Positions 25,612-33,698 of a stretch of 45,466 nt of DNA are shown here, piece after piece. A program made the position numbers and the translations under genes. The number at the start of each line of letters is the position of its first letter. Position 1 is the stretch's first letter. Under the pieces are notes generated by a model. That model was not told the DNA's origin. It saw only the letters and a program-made list of their open reading frames with translations, and searched no databases. Origin of the DNA: Rhodanobacteraceae bacterium (GTDB taxonomy: Bacteria > Pseudomonadota > Gammaproteobacteria > Xanthomonadales > Rhodanobacteraceae); contig JAJPHA010000080.1 of NCBI GenBank assembly GCA_021325475.1, positions 1-45,466 on the forward strand. Direction: 5' to 3'.

Positions 25612-27591
25612 TCAGCGCCGCGCGAACGCGTCGCGGATCGCGGCGGCGAGCTGCTCGCGGCGGTAGGGTTTGTGCAGCAGCGGGAAGCCGCGCGCGTCGT
25701 CGGCGGCCGCGCGTTCGTAGCCGGAGGTGAGCAGCACCGGGAGCTGCGGACGCAGGCGCCGCGCGGCGTCGGCGAGTTCCACGCCGCTCATGCCGGCGCC
25801 GAGGATGACGTCGCTGAAGAGCAGCGCGATCCCGGGCGTGGCCTCGAGTTGCGCCAGCGCCGCGGCGGCATCGGCGGCGGCGAGCACCCGATAGCCGAGC
25901 GACTGCAGGAAGCGCACTGCGATCGCGCGCACGTCGGCCTCGTCCTCGACGATGAGGATCGTCTCGTCGCCGCGCGTCGTGCCCGGTGCGGCGGCCTTGC
26001 GCTCGTCGGCCCGGGCCTCCGGCGCCACCGGCAGGAACAGGTCCACGCGCGTGCCGTAGCCGAGCCGGCTGTCGATGGTGAGATGTCCGCCGGACTGCTT
26101 GGCGAAGCCGTACACCATGCTGAGCCCGAGGCCGCTGCCCTTGCCGTGTTCCTTGGTGGTGAAGAACGGCTCGAGCGCGCGGGCGAGCACCTCGGCGGTC
26201 ATGCCGAGGCCGGTGTCCTGCACGGTGAACACGACGTACGCGCCGGCCGGCAGCGCGTCGCCGGCCTGCGCCGCGTCGATGCGCTCGGCGCGTGCCGACA
26301 GGGTGAGCCGCCCGCCGCGCGGCATGGCGTCGCGCGCGTTCAGCGCCAGATTGACCAGCGCCGCGTCGAGCTGGCCGGGATCGGCGAACACCGGGCCGAG
26401 GTTTGCCTTGCAATCGACGGCGATCTCGACGCCCTCGCCGAGCGTGCGCCGGAGCATCGCGGCGAGCTCGGCGAGCAGCCGATCCGGCGCGAGCGCGCGC
26501 GGCGTCAGGCGCTGGCGCCGCGCGAACGCCAGCAGCTTGCGTGTCAGCTCCGCGCCGCGGCCGACTGCGCGCAGGGCGCTGGCGATGATCTCGCGCGCCG
26601 CCGGCCGGTCGCCGATCTCGTCTTCCAGCACCTGCAGATTGCCGGAGACGACGGTGAGCAGATTGTTGAAGTCGTGGGCGATGCCGCCGGTGAGCTGGCC
26701 GAGCGCTTCCAGGCGCTGCGAGTGCGACAGTTCTTCCTCGGCGCGGATGCGCGCGAGCGCGGCATCCAGCAGGTTCGCCACCGCTTCGAGGAAATGCCGC
26801 GCAGCGCGGTCGAAGTCCCGGGTCTCGCGGCAGAGCACGACCAGCGCGCCGGCGAGCTCGCGGCGATCGTACAAGCCGACGCTCACGCAGGTGCGGAATC
26901 CGGCCGGCAGGAATTCCTCCCGATCGAGCCACGCGCGCACCCGTGCCGGCGTGTCGCCGGGTTCGGGCGCGAGCCACGGCACCCACGGCATGCCCTCCAG
27001 CGCATCGGCAGCGACGCCGCTGGCGCCGCGCACGTGCAGGCGCGGCAACTGCGGATCGCGGAACAGCACCGCGACGGCGTCCGCGTCGAGACTGGCGGCG
27101 ATGCGTTCCGGGATGGCGGCGGCGAGCGCACCGGGGTTCGGCGCAGCCAGCGCCAGGCGACCGATCTCGCCGAGCGCGGCGTCGTAGCGCGCGTGGCGCA
27201 GCGCCTGGCGGGCGCGCTGGGTCTCGGAAATGTCGCGGATCGAGGCCAGCACCATCGGTCCGTCGGGCGTGTCGAGCGGGCTCAGCGCGATCTCGACCGG
27301 AAACTCCTGGCCGTCGCGCTTGCAGCCGATCAATTCCTGGCCGGTGCCCATCGGCCGCACGCGCGGCTGACGCATGTAGTCCTGCCGGTGCGCCGCGTGC
27401 GCGCCGCGCACGCGCTCGGGCAGCAACGTCTCGATGGGTCGGCCGCGCAATTCGCTCTCGGCGAAGCCGAACAGGCGCTCGGCCTGCGCGTTGACGCGCA
27501 CGATGCCGCCGGCGCGATCGACCACGATCATCGCATCCGGCGCGGTTTCGAACAGTTCGCGGAACATCGACGCGCTCGCGGCTCCGCTCAC
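25612..27591 (-). CDS. hybrid sensor histidine kinase, PAS-GAF-HK-REC
   Basis: A 659-residue soluble hybrid kinase with no membrane segment. It has a PAS domain (about 8-125), a GAF-like domain (about 140-285), a HisKA helix with phospho-H306 in IAHDFNNLL, and an HATPase domain (N box N418, DTGLGM at 459-464, GSGLGL). A C-terminal receiver has phospho-acceptor D594. GTG 27591 overlaps the stop of the response regulator (GTGA). The HDFNN type commonly phosphorylates its own receiver, then another one. The PAS domain is of the unmodified ligand-free kind, with no haem or flavin cysteine that I can name. The signal is unknown; its place in the low-oxygen island suggests redox or energy input. 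Confidence 0.92.
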   Translation of the reverse strand: MSGAASASMFRELFETAPDAMIVVDRAGGIVRVNAQAERLFGFAESELRGRPIETLLPERVRGAHAAHRQDYMRQPRVRPMGTGQELIGCKRDGQEFPVEIALSPLDTPDGPMVLASIRDISETQRARQALRHARYDAALGEIGRLALAAPNPGALAAAIPERIAASLDADAVAVLFRDPQLPRLHVRGASGVAADALEGMPWVPWLAPEPGDTPARVRAWLDREEFLPAGFRTCVSVGLYDRRELAGALVVLCRETRDFDRAARHFLEAVANLLDAALARIRAEEELSHSQRLEALGQLTGGIAHDFNNLLTVVSGNLQVLEDEIGDRPAAREIIASALRAVGRGAELTRKLLAFARRQRLTPRALAPDRLLAELAAMLRRTLGEGVEIAVDCKANLGPVFADPGQLDAALVNLALNARDAMPRGGRLTLSARAERIDAAQAGDALPAGAYVVFTVQDTGLGMTAEVLARALEPFFTTKEHGKGSGLGLSMVYGFAKQSGGHLTIDSRLGYGTRVDLFLPVAPEARADERKAAAPGTTRGDETILIVEDEADVRAIAVRFLQSLGYRVLAAADAAAALAQLEATPGIALLFSDVILGAGMSGVELADAARRLRPQLPVLLTSGYERAAADDARGFPLLHKPYRREQLAAAIRDAFARR

Positions 27592-28331
27592 GCCGGAGCG
27601 ACCTCGGCGGCGAACAGGTAGCCCGCGCCGCGGACGGACTTGATCAGTTGCGGGTGCGCCGGATCCTTCTCGATCTTGCGCCGCAGCCGGCCGATCTGCA
27701 CATCGATGGCGCGATCGTAGGGCCCGGCATCGCGACCGTGCAGCCGTGCCATCAACTGGTCGCGCGACAACACGCGGCCGGGCGCGGCCACGAGCAGCGC
27801 AAGCAAGGCGAATTCGCCGCTGGTCAGCGGCACCTCCGTGCCGTCGCGCCCGGTGAGGCGCCGCGCCCGGGTATCGAGGCGGAATCCCGCGAAGGCGAGC
27901 ACGTCGCGTGCCGGCGCCGCCTTCGGCGTCGGCGCCACCCGGCGCAGCACGCTGCGCACGCGCGCCAGCAGTTCGCGCAGATCGAACGGCTTGGTGACGT
28001 AGTCGTCCGCGCCGAGTTCCAGGCCCACCACCCGGTCCACCGCCTCGCCGCGACCGCTGACGATCACGATCGCGCCCTGCCAGTGCTGGCGCAACCAGCG
28101 GGTGAGTTCGAGGCCGTCCTCGCCGGGCAGGCCGAGATCGAGCAGCACCACGTCCACCCCGTCGGCGGCGATCGCCGCGCGCAACGTCGCGCCGTCGGCG
28201 GCCGCACTGACGCGGAAGCCGCGCGCGCCGAAATAGCGCTGGATCAGGGCGCGGATCTCGGCCTCGTCGTCGACGACGAGCAGATGCGGCGCGGGCGTCG
28301 CGCCGGTCTCGCGGTGGTGGGTCGATGACAT
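27588..28331 (-). CDS. OmpR-family response regulator
   Basis: A 247-residue two-domain regulator. The receiver has acidic D21-D22, phospho-acceptor D65 in LLDLGLPGEDG and K114 in YVTKPF. A winged-helix domain starts near residue 145 and ends KSVRGAGYLFA. It is first in a two-gene operon and its stop overlaps the kinase start, so the two probably form a cognate pair. The kinase carries its own receiver, so phosphate may pass through an intermediate. No target site is apparent in the window. It lies 95 bases from the ion channel gene. Confidence 0.94.
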   Translation of the reverse strand: MSSTHHRETGATPAPHLLVVDDEAEIRALIQRYFGARGFRVSAAADGATLRAAIAADGVDVVLLDLGLPGEDGLELTRWLRQHWQGAIVIVSGRGEAVDRVVGLELGADDYVTKPFDLRELLARVRSVLRRVAPTPKAAPARDVLAFAGFRLDTRARRLTGRDGTEVPLTSGEFALLALLVAAPGRVLSRDQLMARLHGRDAGPYDRAIDVQIGRLRRKIEKDPAHPQLIKSVRGAGYLFAAEVAPA

Positions 28332-28426
28332 GCGCGATCGGGGAGCGCCCGCGAACTGCGGCGACCCATCTTAAGAACTCGCCGCAGCGGCTTCAACCGG
28401 CGCGCGGCGCCCGATGGGCTGCGCCG

Positions 28427-28918
28427 TCAACGCGCGCGCCAGAAGCGCTCCATCTCGAGGAACGTGAACGACGCCGACCAGGTGATCAGCACGAGGCCGG
28501 TCAGCGCCTCGGTGCCGGCGAGGAAGCGGATCGGCCCGCTGAGATAGGCATCGGCGGTGCCGACGGTGGTGAAGGTCATGGCCGAGATGTAGACGTAGTC
28601 GAGCACGCCGCCATCCAGGCCGTGCGCCTGGCCGAACGCGGGGCCGAGCAGGAGCAGCGTGTAGCCGAATCCAAAAATCCAGATTTCCGCAATGTGTACC
28701 GACAGCACGCCGAAGATGGCGAAGATCACCCGCCGCCGGCGCCGTCCCTCCAGCCGCGCCAGCCATTGCGACAGCAGACTGAGCACTTCGTAGTGCAGCA
28801 GCACGCAGGCACAGATCATCACCATCGTGGTGAGCACGACCGCCGCGTTCACGTTCCAGTGCTGGTAGTCCGCCGCCGGCAGCGCGGCGGCGAGAGTGAT
28901 GAAGGGCGGCCGGATCAT
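28427..28918 (-). CDS. ion channel protein, two-pore-loop type with unusual filter
   Basis: A 163-residue integral membrane protein with about four hydrophobic helices. Near residue 117 it has a pore loop MTFTTVGTADAY in the position of a K+ channel filter (TTVGYGD). Here the Y-G pair is replaced by T-A, so the filter reads TVGTAD. The pre-filter pattern and the following helix are as in small Ion_trans_2 proteins. AGGAG is 9 bases before ATG 28918. A class II FNR-like box (28978) with GATGCT as the -10 puts it in the low-oxygen regulon. Ion selectivity is uncertain because of the filter change. Confidence 0.8.
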   Translation of the reverse strand: MIRPPFITLAAALPAADYQHWNVNAAVVLTTMVMICACVLLHYEVLSLLSQWLARLEGRRRRRVIFAIFGVLSVHIAEIWIFGFGYTLLLLGPAFGQAHGLDGGVLDYVYISAMTFTTVGTADAYLSGPIRFLAGTEALTGLVLITWSASFTFLEMERFWRAR

Positions 28919-28977
28919 GACGTCGGGCTCCTGGCGGGCGCGCGTGCGCAGCATCCGCGGTCGGTGCGGCGCCGGTG

Positions 28978-28991
28978 TTGATTCAGGTCAA
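28978..28991 (-). promoter_or_regulatory. FNR-like box upstream of ion channel gene
   Basis: TTGATTCAGGTCAA has one perfect half-site and one with G for A. On the minus strand, GATGCT (complement of 28950-28955) is a -10 at class II spacing, with the transcript start near 28943, 25 bases before the channel start codon. Confidence 0.75.
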
Positions 28992-29001
28992 CGCGATGGG
29001 C

Positions 29002-29484
29002 TCATTTCACCGGCTTGGCCATGCGCAGCAGGTCGGTACCGTAGCCGTGGCGCTGGTACAGCGCGATCGCGCGCGCATTCGCCGGAAACACGCCGAGGGT
29101 GAGATACCGGCAGCGGTGCTCCTTGGCCCAGCGCTCGGCGAAGCGCAGCAGCGCGCTGCCGACGCCGCGGCCCTCGTGCTGCGGGGCGACCACCATGTCG
29201 CTGATGTGGCAGTTGAGCGCGCCGGTGAAGAAGTCCTTCTGCGTCTGCAGGTGCAGGAAGCCGACGCGCTCGGTGTCGCCGTTCTCGGCGACGAACAGGT
29301 GCGAGGCCGGCGGCAGCTCGCGCAGATGCCGCGCCAGATCGGCGCGGATGCCGTTCAAGGTTTCGCCGCGCTTGCGCCAGGCCGGCAGCTCGAAACCGAC
29401 GAAACGCTCGGCGAGGGCGAGGATGAACTCGTCGTCGTCGGCATGGGCGAGACGGATGGTGAGATCGGTCGCAGTGGTGTTCAT
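29002..29484 (-). CDS. GNAT-family N-acetyltransferase
   Basis: A 160-residue single-domain acetyltransferase. It begins TIRLAHADDDEFILALAERF. The acetyl-CoA loop is VVAPQHEGRGVGSALLRFAE and the C-terminal strand is ARAIALYQRHGY. The 35-base gap upstream and its position after the acyl-CoA dehydrogenase suggest it may be transcribed with that gene. The start is ATG 29484. The substrate (amine, protein or antibiotic-like molecule) cannot be predicted. The FNR-like box at 28978 lies beyond its stop and points away. Confidence 0.88.
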   Translation of the reverse strand: MNTTATDLTIRLAHADDDEFILALAERFVGFELPAWRKRGETLNGIRADLARHLRELPPASHLFVAENGDTERVGFLHLQTQKDFFTGALNCHISDMVVAPQHEGRGVGSALLRFAERWAKEHRCRYLTLGVFPANARAIALYQRHGYGTDLLRMAKPVK

Positions 29485-29519
29485 GACGCGGAAACGACGA
29501 TGGCGGGAACGATCGGGAT

Positions 29520-31310
29520 TCAGCCGAACCAGGCCTCCGGCATGGCCATCAGACTGTCGATGCCGGCGCGCAGCACGGCGACATGGGTGCGCGTGCGCGG
29601 CAGCACGCGGGCGAAGTAGAACCGCGCGGTCGCGCGCTTGGCCTGCTTGAATTCGGCGCTCTGCGCCGAGGTCTCGGCGGCGGCCACGCTGCGCGCCCAG
29701 CAGTAGGCCAGGGCGACGTAGCCGGAGTAGAACAGATACTCCACCGCCGCGGCACCGATCTCGTCGGCATTGGCCTGCGCGCGCCGACCGAGCTCCTGGG
29801 TGAGATCGGCCCATTCCTTGGCGGCGACGGCGAGCGGCCCGATGAATTCCTCGAGGGCGCGATCGCGCGCGTGGGTCTGGCAGAACCCGCTGATCTCCTC
29901 GAGGTAGTGCTTGAGGCCGATGCCCTGCGTCTGCAGGACCTTGCGCCCGAGCAGATCGAGCGCCTGGATCTGCGTGGTGCCCTCGTAGATGGTGGTGATG
30001 CGCGCATCGCGCACGAACTGCTCCACGCCGGTCTCGCGGATGTAGCCGTGGCCGCCGTAGATCTGCAGGGCGTGATTGGTGCATTCGACCGCGGCCTCGG
30101 TGAGCAGCGCCTTGACGATCGGGATCAGGAACGAGAGCAACTCGTCGGCCTGGCGGCGCTCGCTCGCGTCCGGCGCGCGCTCGACCCGATCGACCAGCGC
30201 CGCGGCGTGGTAGCCGAGCACGCGACCGCCCTCGGCGAACGCCTTCTGGGTGAGCAGCATGCGGCGGATGTCCGGATGCACGATCAGCGGATCGGCCGGC
30301 TTGTCGGGATGTTTCGCGCCGGACAGCGCGCGCATCTGCAGGCGCGTGCGCGCGTAGGCGAGGCTGTTCTGGTAGGCGCGCTCGATCAGGCCGAGGCCCT
30401 GCAATCCCACCGCCAGGCGCGCGGTGTTCATCATCGTGAACATGGCGTTGAGGCCGCGGTTCGGCTGGCCGATCAGCCAGCCTTCGGCGCCGTCGAAGTT
30501 CATCACGCAGGTGGCCGAGCCCTTGATGCCCATCTTGTGTTCGATCGCGCCGCAGGCGAGCGTGTTGGCTTCGCGCATTTTTCCATCTTTGCCGGTTTTA
30601 TACTTCGGCACGATGAACAGCGAGATGCCCTTGGTGCCGGGCGGCGCATCCGGCAGGCGCGCCAGCACCAGGTGGACGATGTTCTCGGTCAGGTCGTGCT
30701 CGCCGGCAGTGATGAAGATCTTGGTGCCGCTGATGCGGTAGCTGCCGTCCGGGTTCGGTTCGGCGCGGGTCTTGAGCAGGCCGAGGTCGGAACCGCAGTG
30801 CGGCTCGGTCAGGCACATGGTGCCGGTCCAGCGGCCCGCCACGATCGGCCGCAGGAAGACTTCACGCTGCCATTCCTCGCCGTGCTGGCGCAGCGCTTCG
30901 GTGGCGCCGTGCGAGAGCAGCGGATAGGTGCCCCACGACAGGTTCGCCGAATCGATCATTTCCTTGATCGGCGCGCCGACCGATTCCGGCAGATGCTGGC
31001 CGCCGTAGCGTTCCGGCGCGACCAGGCCGTTCCAGCCGCCGGCGACGTATTGCTCGTAGGCCGCGCGGAAGCCGCGCGGCGTGGTGACCCGGCCGCTGGC
31101 CCGGTCGAACCGGCAGCCTTCCTCGTCGCCGCTGGCGTTGAGCGGCGCCAGCACCTGCTCGGCGAACTTCGCCGCCTCGTCGAGGATGGCGTCGACCACC
31201 TCGCGGCTGGCGCTCTCGCCGCCCGGCAGGCGGGCGTACTGTTCGTGGAGCTTGAGCACGTCGAACATCACGAAGCGCATGTCGGCGAGCGGGGCTTGGT
31301 AGGCGCTCAT
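29520..31310 (-). CDS. acyl-CoA dehydrogenase with C-terminal extension
   Basis: A 596-residue flavoenzyme of the long FadE/DmdC-like class, introducing a double bond between C2 and C3 of an acyl-CoA. The flavin signature is MCLTEPHCGSDLG, then GTKIFITAGEHD. The catalytic-glutamate region is TTIYEGTTQIQALDLLGRK, and a C-terminal alpha-helical domain extends about 110 residues beyond that. GAGGAA precedes ATG 31310. It lies downstream of a lipoprotein gene on the same strand and upstream of the GNAT. Electron transfer flavoprotein and enoyl-CoA hydratase genes are not in the window. The acyl-chain preference is not predictable. Confidence 0.93.
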   Translation of the reverse strand: MSAYQAPLADMRFVMFDVLKLHEQYARLPGGESASREVVDAILDEAAKFAEQVLAPLNASGDEEGCRFDRASGRVTTPRGFRAAYEQYVAGGWNGLVAPERYGGQHLPESVGAPIKEMIDSANLSWGTYPLLSHGATEALRQHGEEWQREVFLRPIVAGRWTGTMCLTEPHCGSDLGLLKTRAEPNPDGSYRISGTKIFITAGEHDLTENIVHLVLARLPDAPPGTKGISLFIVPKYKTGKDGKMREANTLACGAIEHKMGIKGSATCVMNFDGAEGWLIGQPNRGLNAMFTMMNTARLAVGLQGLGLIERAYQNSLAYARTRLQMRALSGAKHPDKPADPLIVHPDIRRMLLTQKAFAEGGRVLGYHAAALVDRVERAPDASERRQADELLSFLIPIVKALLTEAAVECTNHALQIYGGHGYIRETGVEQFVRDARITTIYEGTTQIQALDLLGRKVLQTQGIGLKHYLEEISGFCQTHARDRALEEFIGPLAVAAKEWADLTQELGRRAQANADEIGAAAVEYLFYSGYVALAYCWARSVAAAETSAQSAEFKQAKRATARFYFARVLPRTRTHVAVLRAGIDSLMAMPEAWFG

Positions 31311-31377
31311 GGCGATTCCTCGTCAGGACTGCGTGCCGCACGCGCCGAGCGCCGCGGCCGGCGGCCGCACGGGCGGA

Positions 31378-31839
31378 TCAACGATACTCATTCGGAATCC
31401 CGGGCACCGGCGACAGGCGGCTCTTGTGCTCGAACTTGAAATCCTTGCCCGCGGCCGGGATGGTGATCGTGCCCTTGAGCTCGTAGGCGGCCCCGCCCGG
31501 CCGGTTGACGTCGGCGAGGAAGGCCTGGCGCGCGTCGGCGGCGGGCGTGATCGTGGTTTCGACGATGTCGGCGTTCTCGCCGGGGATGTCGAGCTCCGGC
31601 GCGAGCGCGATGTCGGCCGCCGCCTCGCCGCCCACGCGCAGGCTGGCCTTGAGCGCGGCGTAATGGATCGTCTTGTCGCTGAAGTTCTCCAGACGGAGCT
31701 GGATCTTCCAGCGACCGTCCGGCAGCACGTCGAGCTGCTGGATGCTCGCGTTCGGTGGATTGATCGGGTGGGTCGGCGCGCCGCACGCGGCGACGGCCAG
31801 CAAGGCGGCGGCGACAACCCAATGCGACTTGCGGGGCAT
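31378..31839 (-). CDS. small outer-membrane lipoprotein, NPP-type
   Basis: A 153-residue precursor with a signal peptide ending in the lipobox AVAAC-G (cysteine 20 lipidated). The mature part starts GAPTHPINPPNASIQQLDV, with the DGRWKIQLRLENFS pattern common in Xanthomonadales lipoproteins. The beta-rich body resembles LEA/WHy-like domains. There is no Asp at position +2, so outer-membrane sorting is likely. Its function is unknown; such proteins may have a structural or envelope-stress role. It lies 67 bases before the acyl-CoA dehydrogenase. Confidence 0.8.
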   Translation of the reverse strand: MPRKSHWVVAAALLAVAACGAPTHPINPPNASIQQLDVLPDGRWKIQLRLENFSDKTIHYAALKASLRVGGEAAADIALAPELDIPGENADIVETTITPAADARQAFLADVNRPGGAAYELKGTITIPAAGKDFKFEHKSRLSPVPGIPNEYR

Positions 31840-31925
31840 GGCACGAGGCGTCCTTCGGCGACGCCCTACATTAGCCAAAAGCCGCGCGGCCGACAAACCT
31901 CCCCGCCGCCGCGCGCGATCCCACG

Positions 31926-32816
31926 CTACGCCGCCTGCTGCCGCACCACCGTGTACTGCGGCGGCTTGCGGTCGAGGAAACCCAGGGCGTGGCAATGGTT
32001 CATCACGTGCACGCCGTGGGCGCGCTGCTCCTCGCGGATCGAGTCACGCAGTTCCACCATCCGGGTCCAGTGCACCTTGGGACGGTAGTGGTGTTCGGCG
32101 TGATAGCCGTTGTACAGCCAGAGCCAGTTGTACAGCTTGTTGTAGGTGCTCACGCCCCAGGCGATCGGGTCGTCGGGGTTGCCCTTGTAGTGCTCGTAGT
32201 AGCCGTTGAGCGAGGACAGCGAGTGGCCGAAATAGTAGAACGGCACCAGCGCGAGGAACGCGCGCCAGTCGTACACCAGGCAGGCGAGATACACGGCGAC
32301 GACGATGTAGATCTCGCGCCAGATCCATTTCGCCTTGTCCGGGAATTTCTCCTTGACCCGGTGGTAGACCTCGCCGATGTCGTCGCGGAAATAACTGTAA
32401 AACGTATACGTCCACGGGCTTTCCGCCTTGCCGTCCTTGCCGTGCCGGTAGATCGACAGCGGATCCACGGTCGTGCCGTTCGGGCCGATCCGGTCCATGT
32501 TGCCGACGTGATGGCGCAGGTGCACGTGGTGGTAGAACTCCTGCGAGAAGCCGTCGGTCAGCGACAGCACGATGCTGTAGAGGCGGTTCAGCGTCGGCGA
32601 GCGGAAGAACGGGTTGTGGATGAAGTTGTGGCTGGTGGAGTTGATGCTCCAGGAAATGCTGATCGAATAGACCAGCGCCAGCGGCAGCCACAGCACCCAG
32701 GGCATGGCGTGGAAGCCGAAGAACAGCGCAGCGACGAACACCAGATGGCCGAGCCCCATCAGGGTCGGGACCAGGTCCCACGGCGTATAGGCGAAAAAGG
32801 CGCGGCGGCTCGACAT
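31926..32816 (-). CDS. fatty acid desaturase-family membrane enzyme
   Basis: A 296-residue membrane protein with several hydrophobic helices and three histidine boxes for a di-iron site. These are HNFIH (63-67), HHVHLRHH (96-103) and HAEHH near residue 255. This is the pattern of the FA_desaturase superfamily, which includes acyl-lipid desaturases, hydroxylases and carotenoid ketolases. The start is ATG 32816, divergent from the HAD-aminotransferase pair across a 180-base region. Acting with an acyl chain produced by the nearby ketosynthase and acyl carrier protein is inference from neighbourhood. Desaturation, hydroxylation or another oxidation cannot be told apart. Confidence 0.85.
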   Translation of the reverse strand: MSSRRAFFAYTPWDLVPTLMGLGHLVFVAALFFGFHAMPWVLWLPLALVYSISISWSINSTSHNFIHNPFFRSPTLNRLYSIVLSLTDGFSQEFYHHVHLRHHVGNMDRIGPNGTTVDPLSIYRHGKDGKAESPWTYTFYSYFRDDIGEVYHRVKEKFPDKAKWIWREIYIVVAVYLACLVYDWRAFLALVPFYYFGHSLSSLNGYYEHYKGNPDDPIAWGVSTYNKLYNWLWLYNGYHAEHHYRPKVHWTRMVELRDSIREEQRAHGVHVMNHCHALGFLDRKPPQYTVVRQQAA

Positions 32817-32996
32817 GCGCGGACGGTTCGGGGAAAATGCGCCGCCATTTTGCCAGAACGCCGCCGCGGCCGGGTTAAGATCGCCTCAAACGACGCGGAC
32901 GATGCAGCGCCCGACGCGGGTTTCTTCCCCGGCAAGGCTAGGTTTCCTTAATGCGTTGCGGCGACAATTGAATCTTTGCCGAAACGGGAAAACAGC

Positions 32997-33698
32997 GTGT
33001 CCGACTGGACCATCCTCTGCGATTTCGACGGCACCGCCGCCGTCGAAGACACCACCGACACCCTGCTCGAGTCGTTCGGCCGTCCCGGCTGGGAGGCGCT
33101 CGAGGAGGCCTGGCGCGCCGGCCGCATCGGCTCGCGCGAATGCATGGCCGGACAGGTGGCGCTGCTCGACATGGACCGCGCCGAGCTCGATGCGCATCTT
33201 GCCGCGCGCCGGCTCGATCCCGACTTTCCCGAGTTCGTCCGCGCGATGCACGCGCAGGGCATCCACGTCGAGATCCTGAGCGACGGCCTGGACTACGCGA
33301 TTCACGCCATCCTCGCGCGCCATGGCCTGGACTGGCTGCCGATCGCGGCGAACGGCCTCGAGGCCATCGGCGAGCGCCGCTGGCGGCTCACCTTTCCCCA
33401 CGCCAGCCGCGGCTGCGAAGTCGGCAGCGGCAACTGCAAGTGCGCGCGCGCCGCGCGCGTGCGCACAACGAGTCAGCGCGTGCTGCTGATCGGTGACGGC
33501 GCCTCGGATTTCTGCGTCGCCGCGGCCGCCGATTTCGTCTTCGCCAAGGGCAAGCTGATCGCGCACTGCCTCGCCAACCACATTCCGCATGCGCCGATCG
33601 CGAATTTCGCCGATGCGCTGCGGCTGATGCCCGAGCTCGTCAGCGGTCGCCTGCCGGGCGCACAACCCTCCGTTCCGGAAGTCGTTTCCTATGCGTAA
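32997..33698 (+). CDS. MtnX-like HAD-IB phosphatase
   Basis: A 233-residue HAD-superfamily phosphatase. Motif I is CDFDGTAAV (nucleophile D9, acid/base D11), motif II is ILSDGLDYAI, and motif III/IV is IGDGASDFCVAAAADFVFAK. The class includes phosphoserine-type and MtnX phosphatases, with a small C1 cap. The start GTG 32997 follows a weak GGGAAAA site; TTG 32976 is an in-frame alternative. The stop overlaps the aminotransferase start by 8 bases, so the pair is co-translated. The phosphorylated substrate is unknown; it may be the immediate precursor of the aminotransferase substrate. Confidence 0.85.
   Translation: MSDWTILCDFDGTAAVEDTTDTLLESFGRPGWEALEEAWRAGRIGSRECMAGQVALLDMDRAELDAHLAARRLDPDFPEFVRAMHAQGIHVEILSDGLDYAIHAILARHGLDWLPIAANGLEAIGERRWRLTFPHASRGCEVGSGNCKCARAARVRTTSQRVLLIGDGASDFCVAAAADFVFAKGKLIAHCLANHIPHAPIANFADALRLMPELVSGRLPGAQPSVPEVVSYA

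Noticed and set aside
31354-31368. GCGGCC-GGC-GGCCGC hairpin between the lipoprotein and acyl-CoA dehydrogenase genes
   Set aside because: Six-base GC stem without a U-run; expected by chance at this composition.
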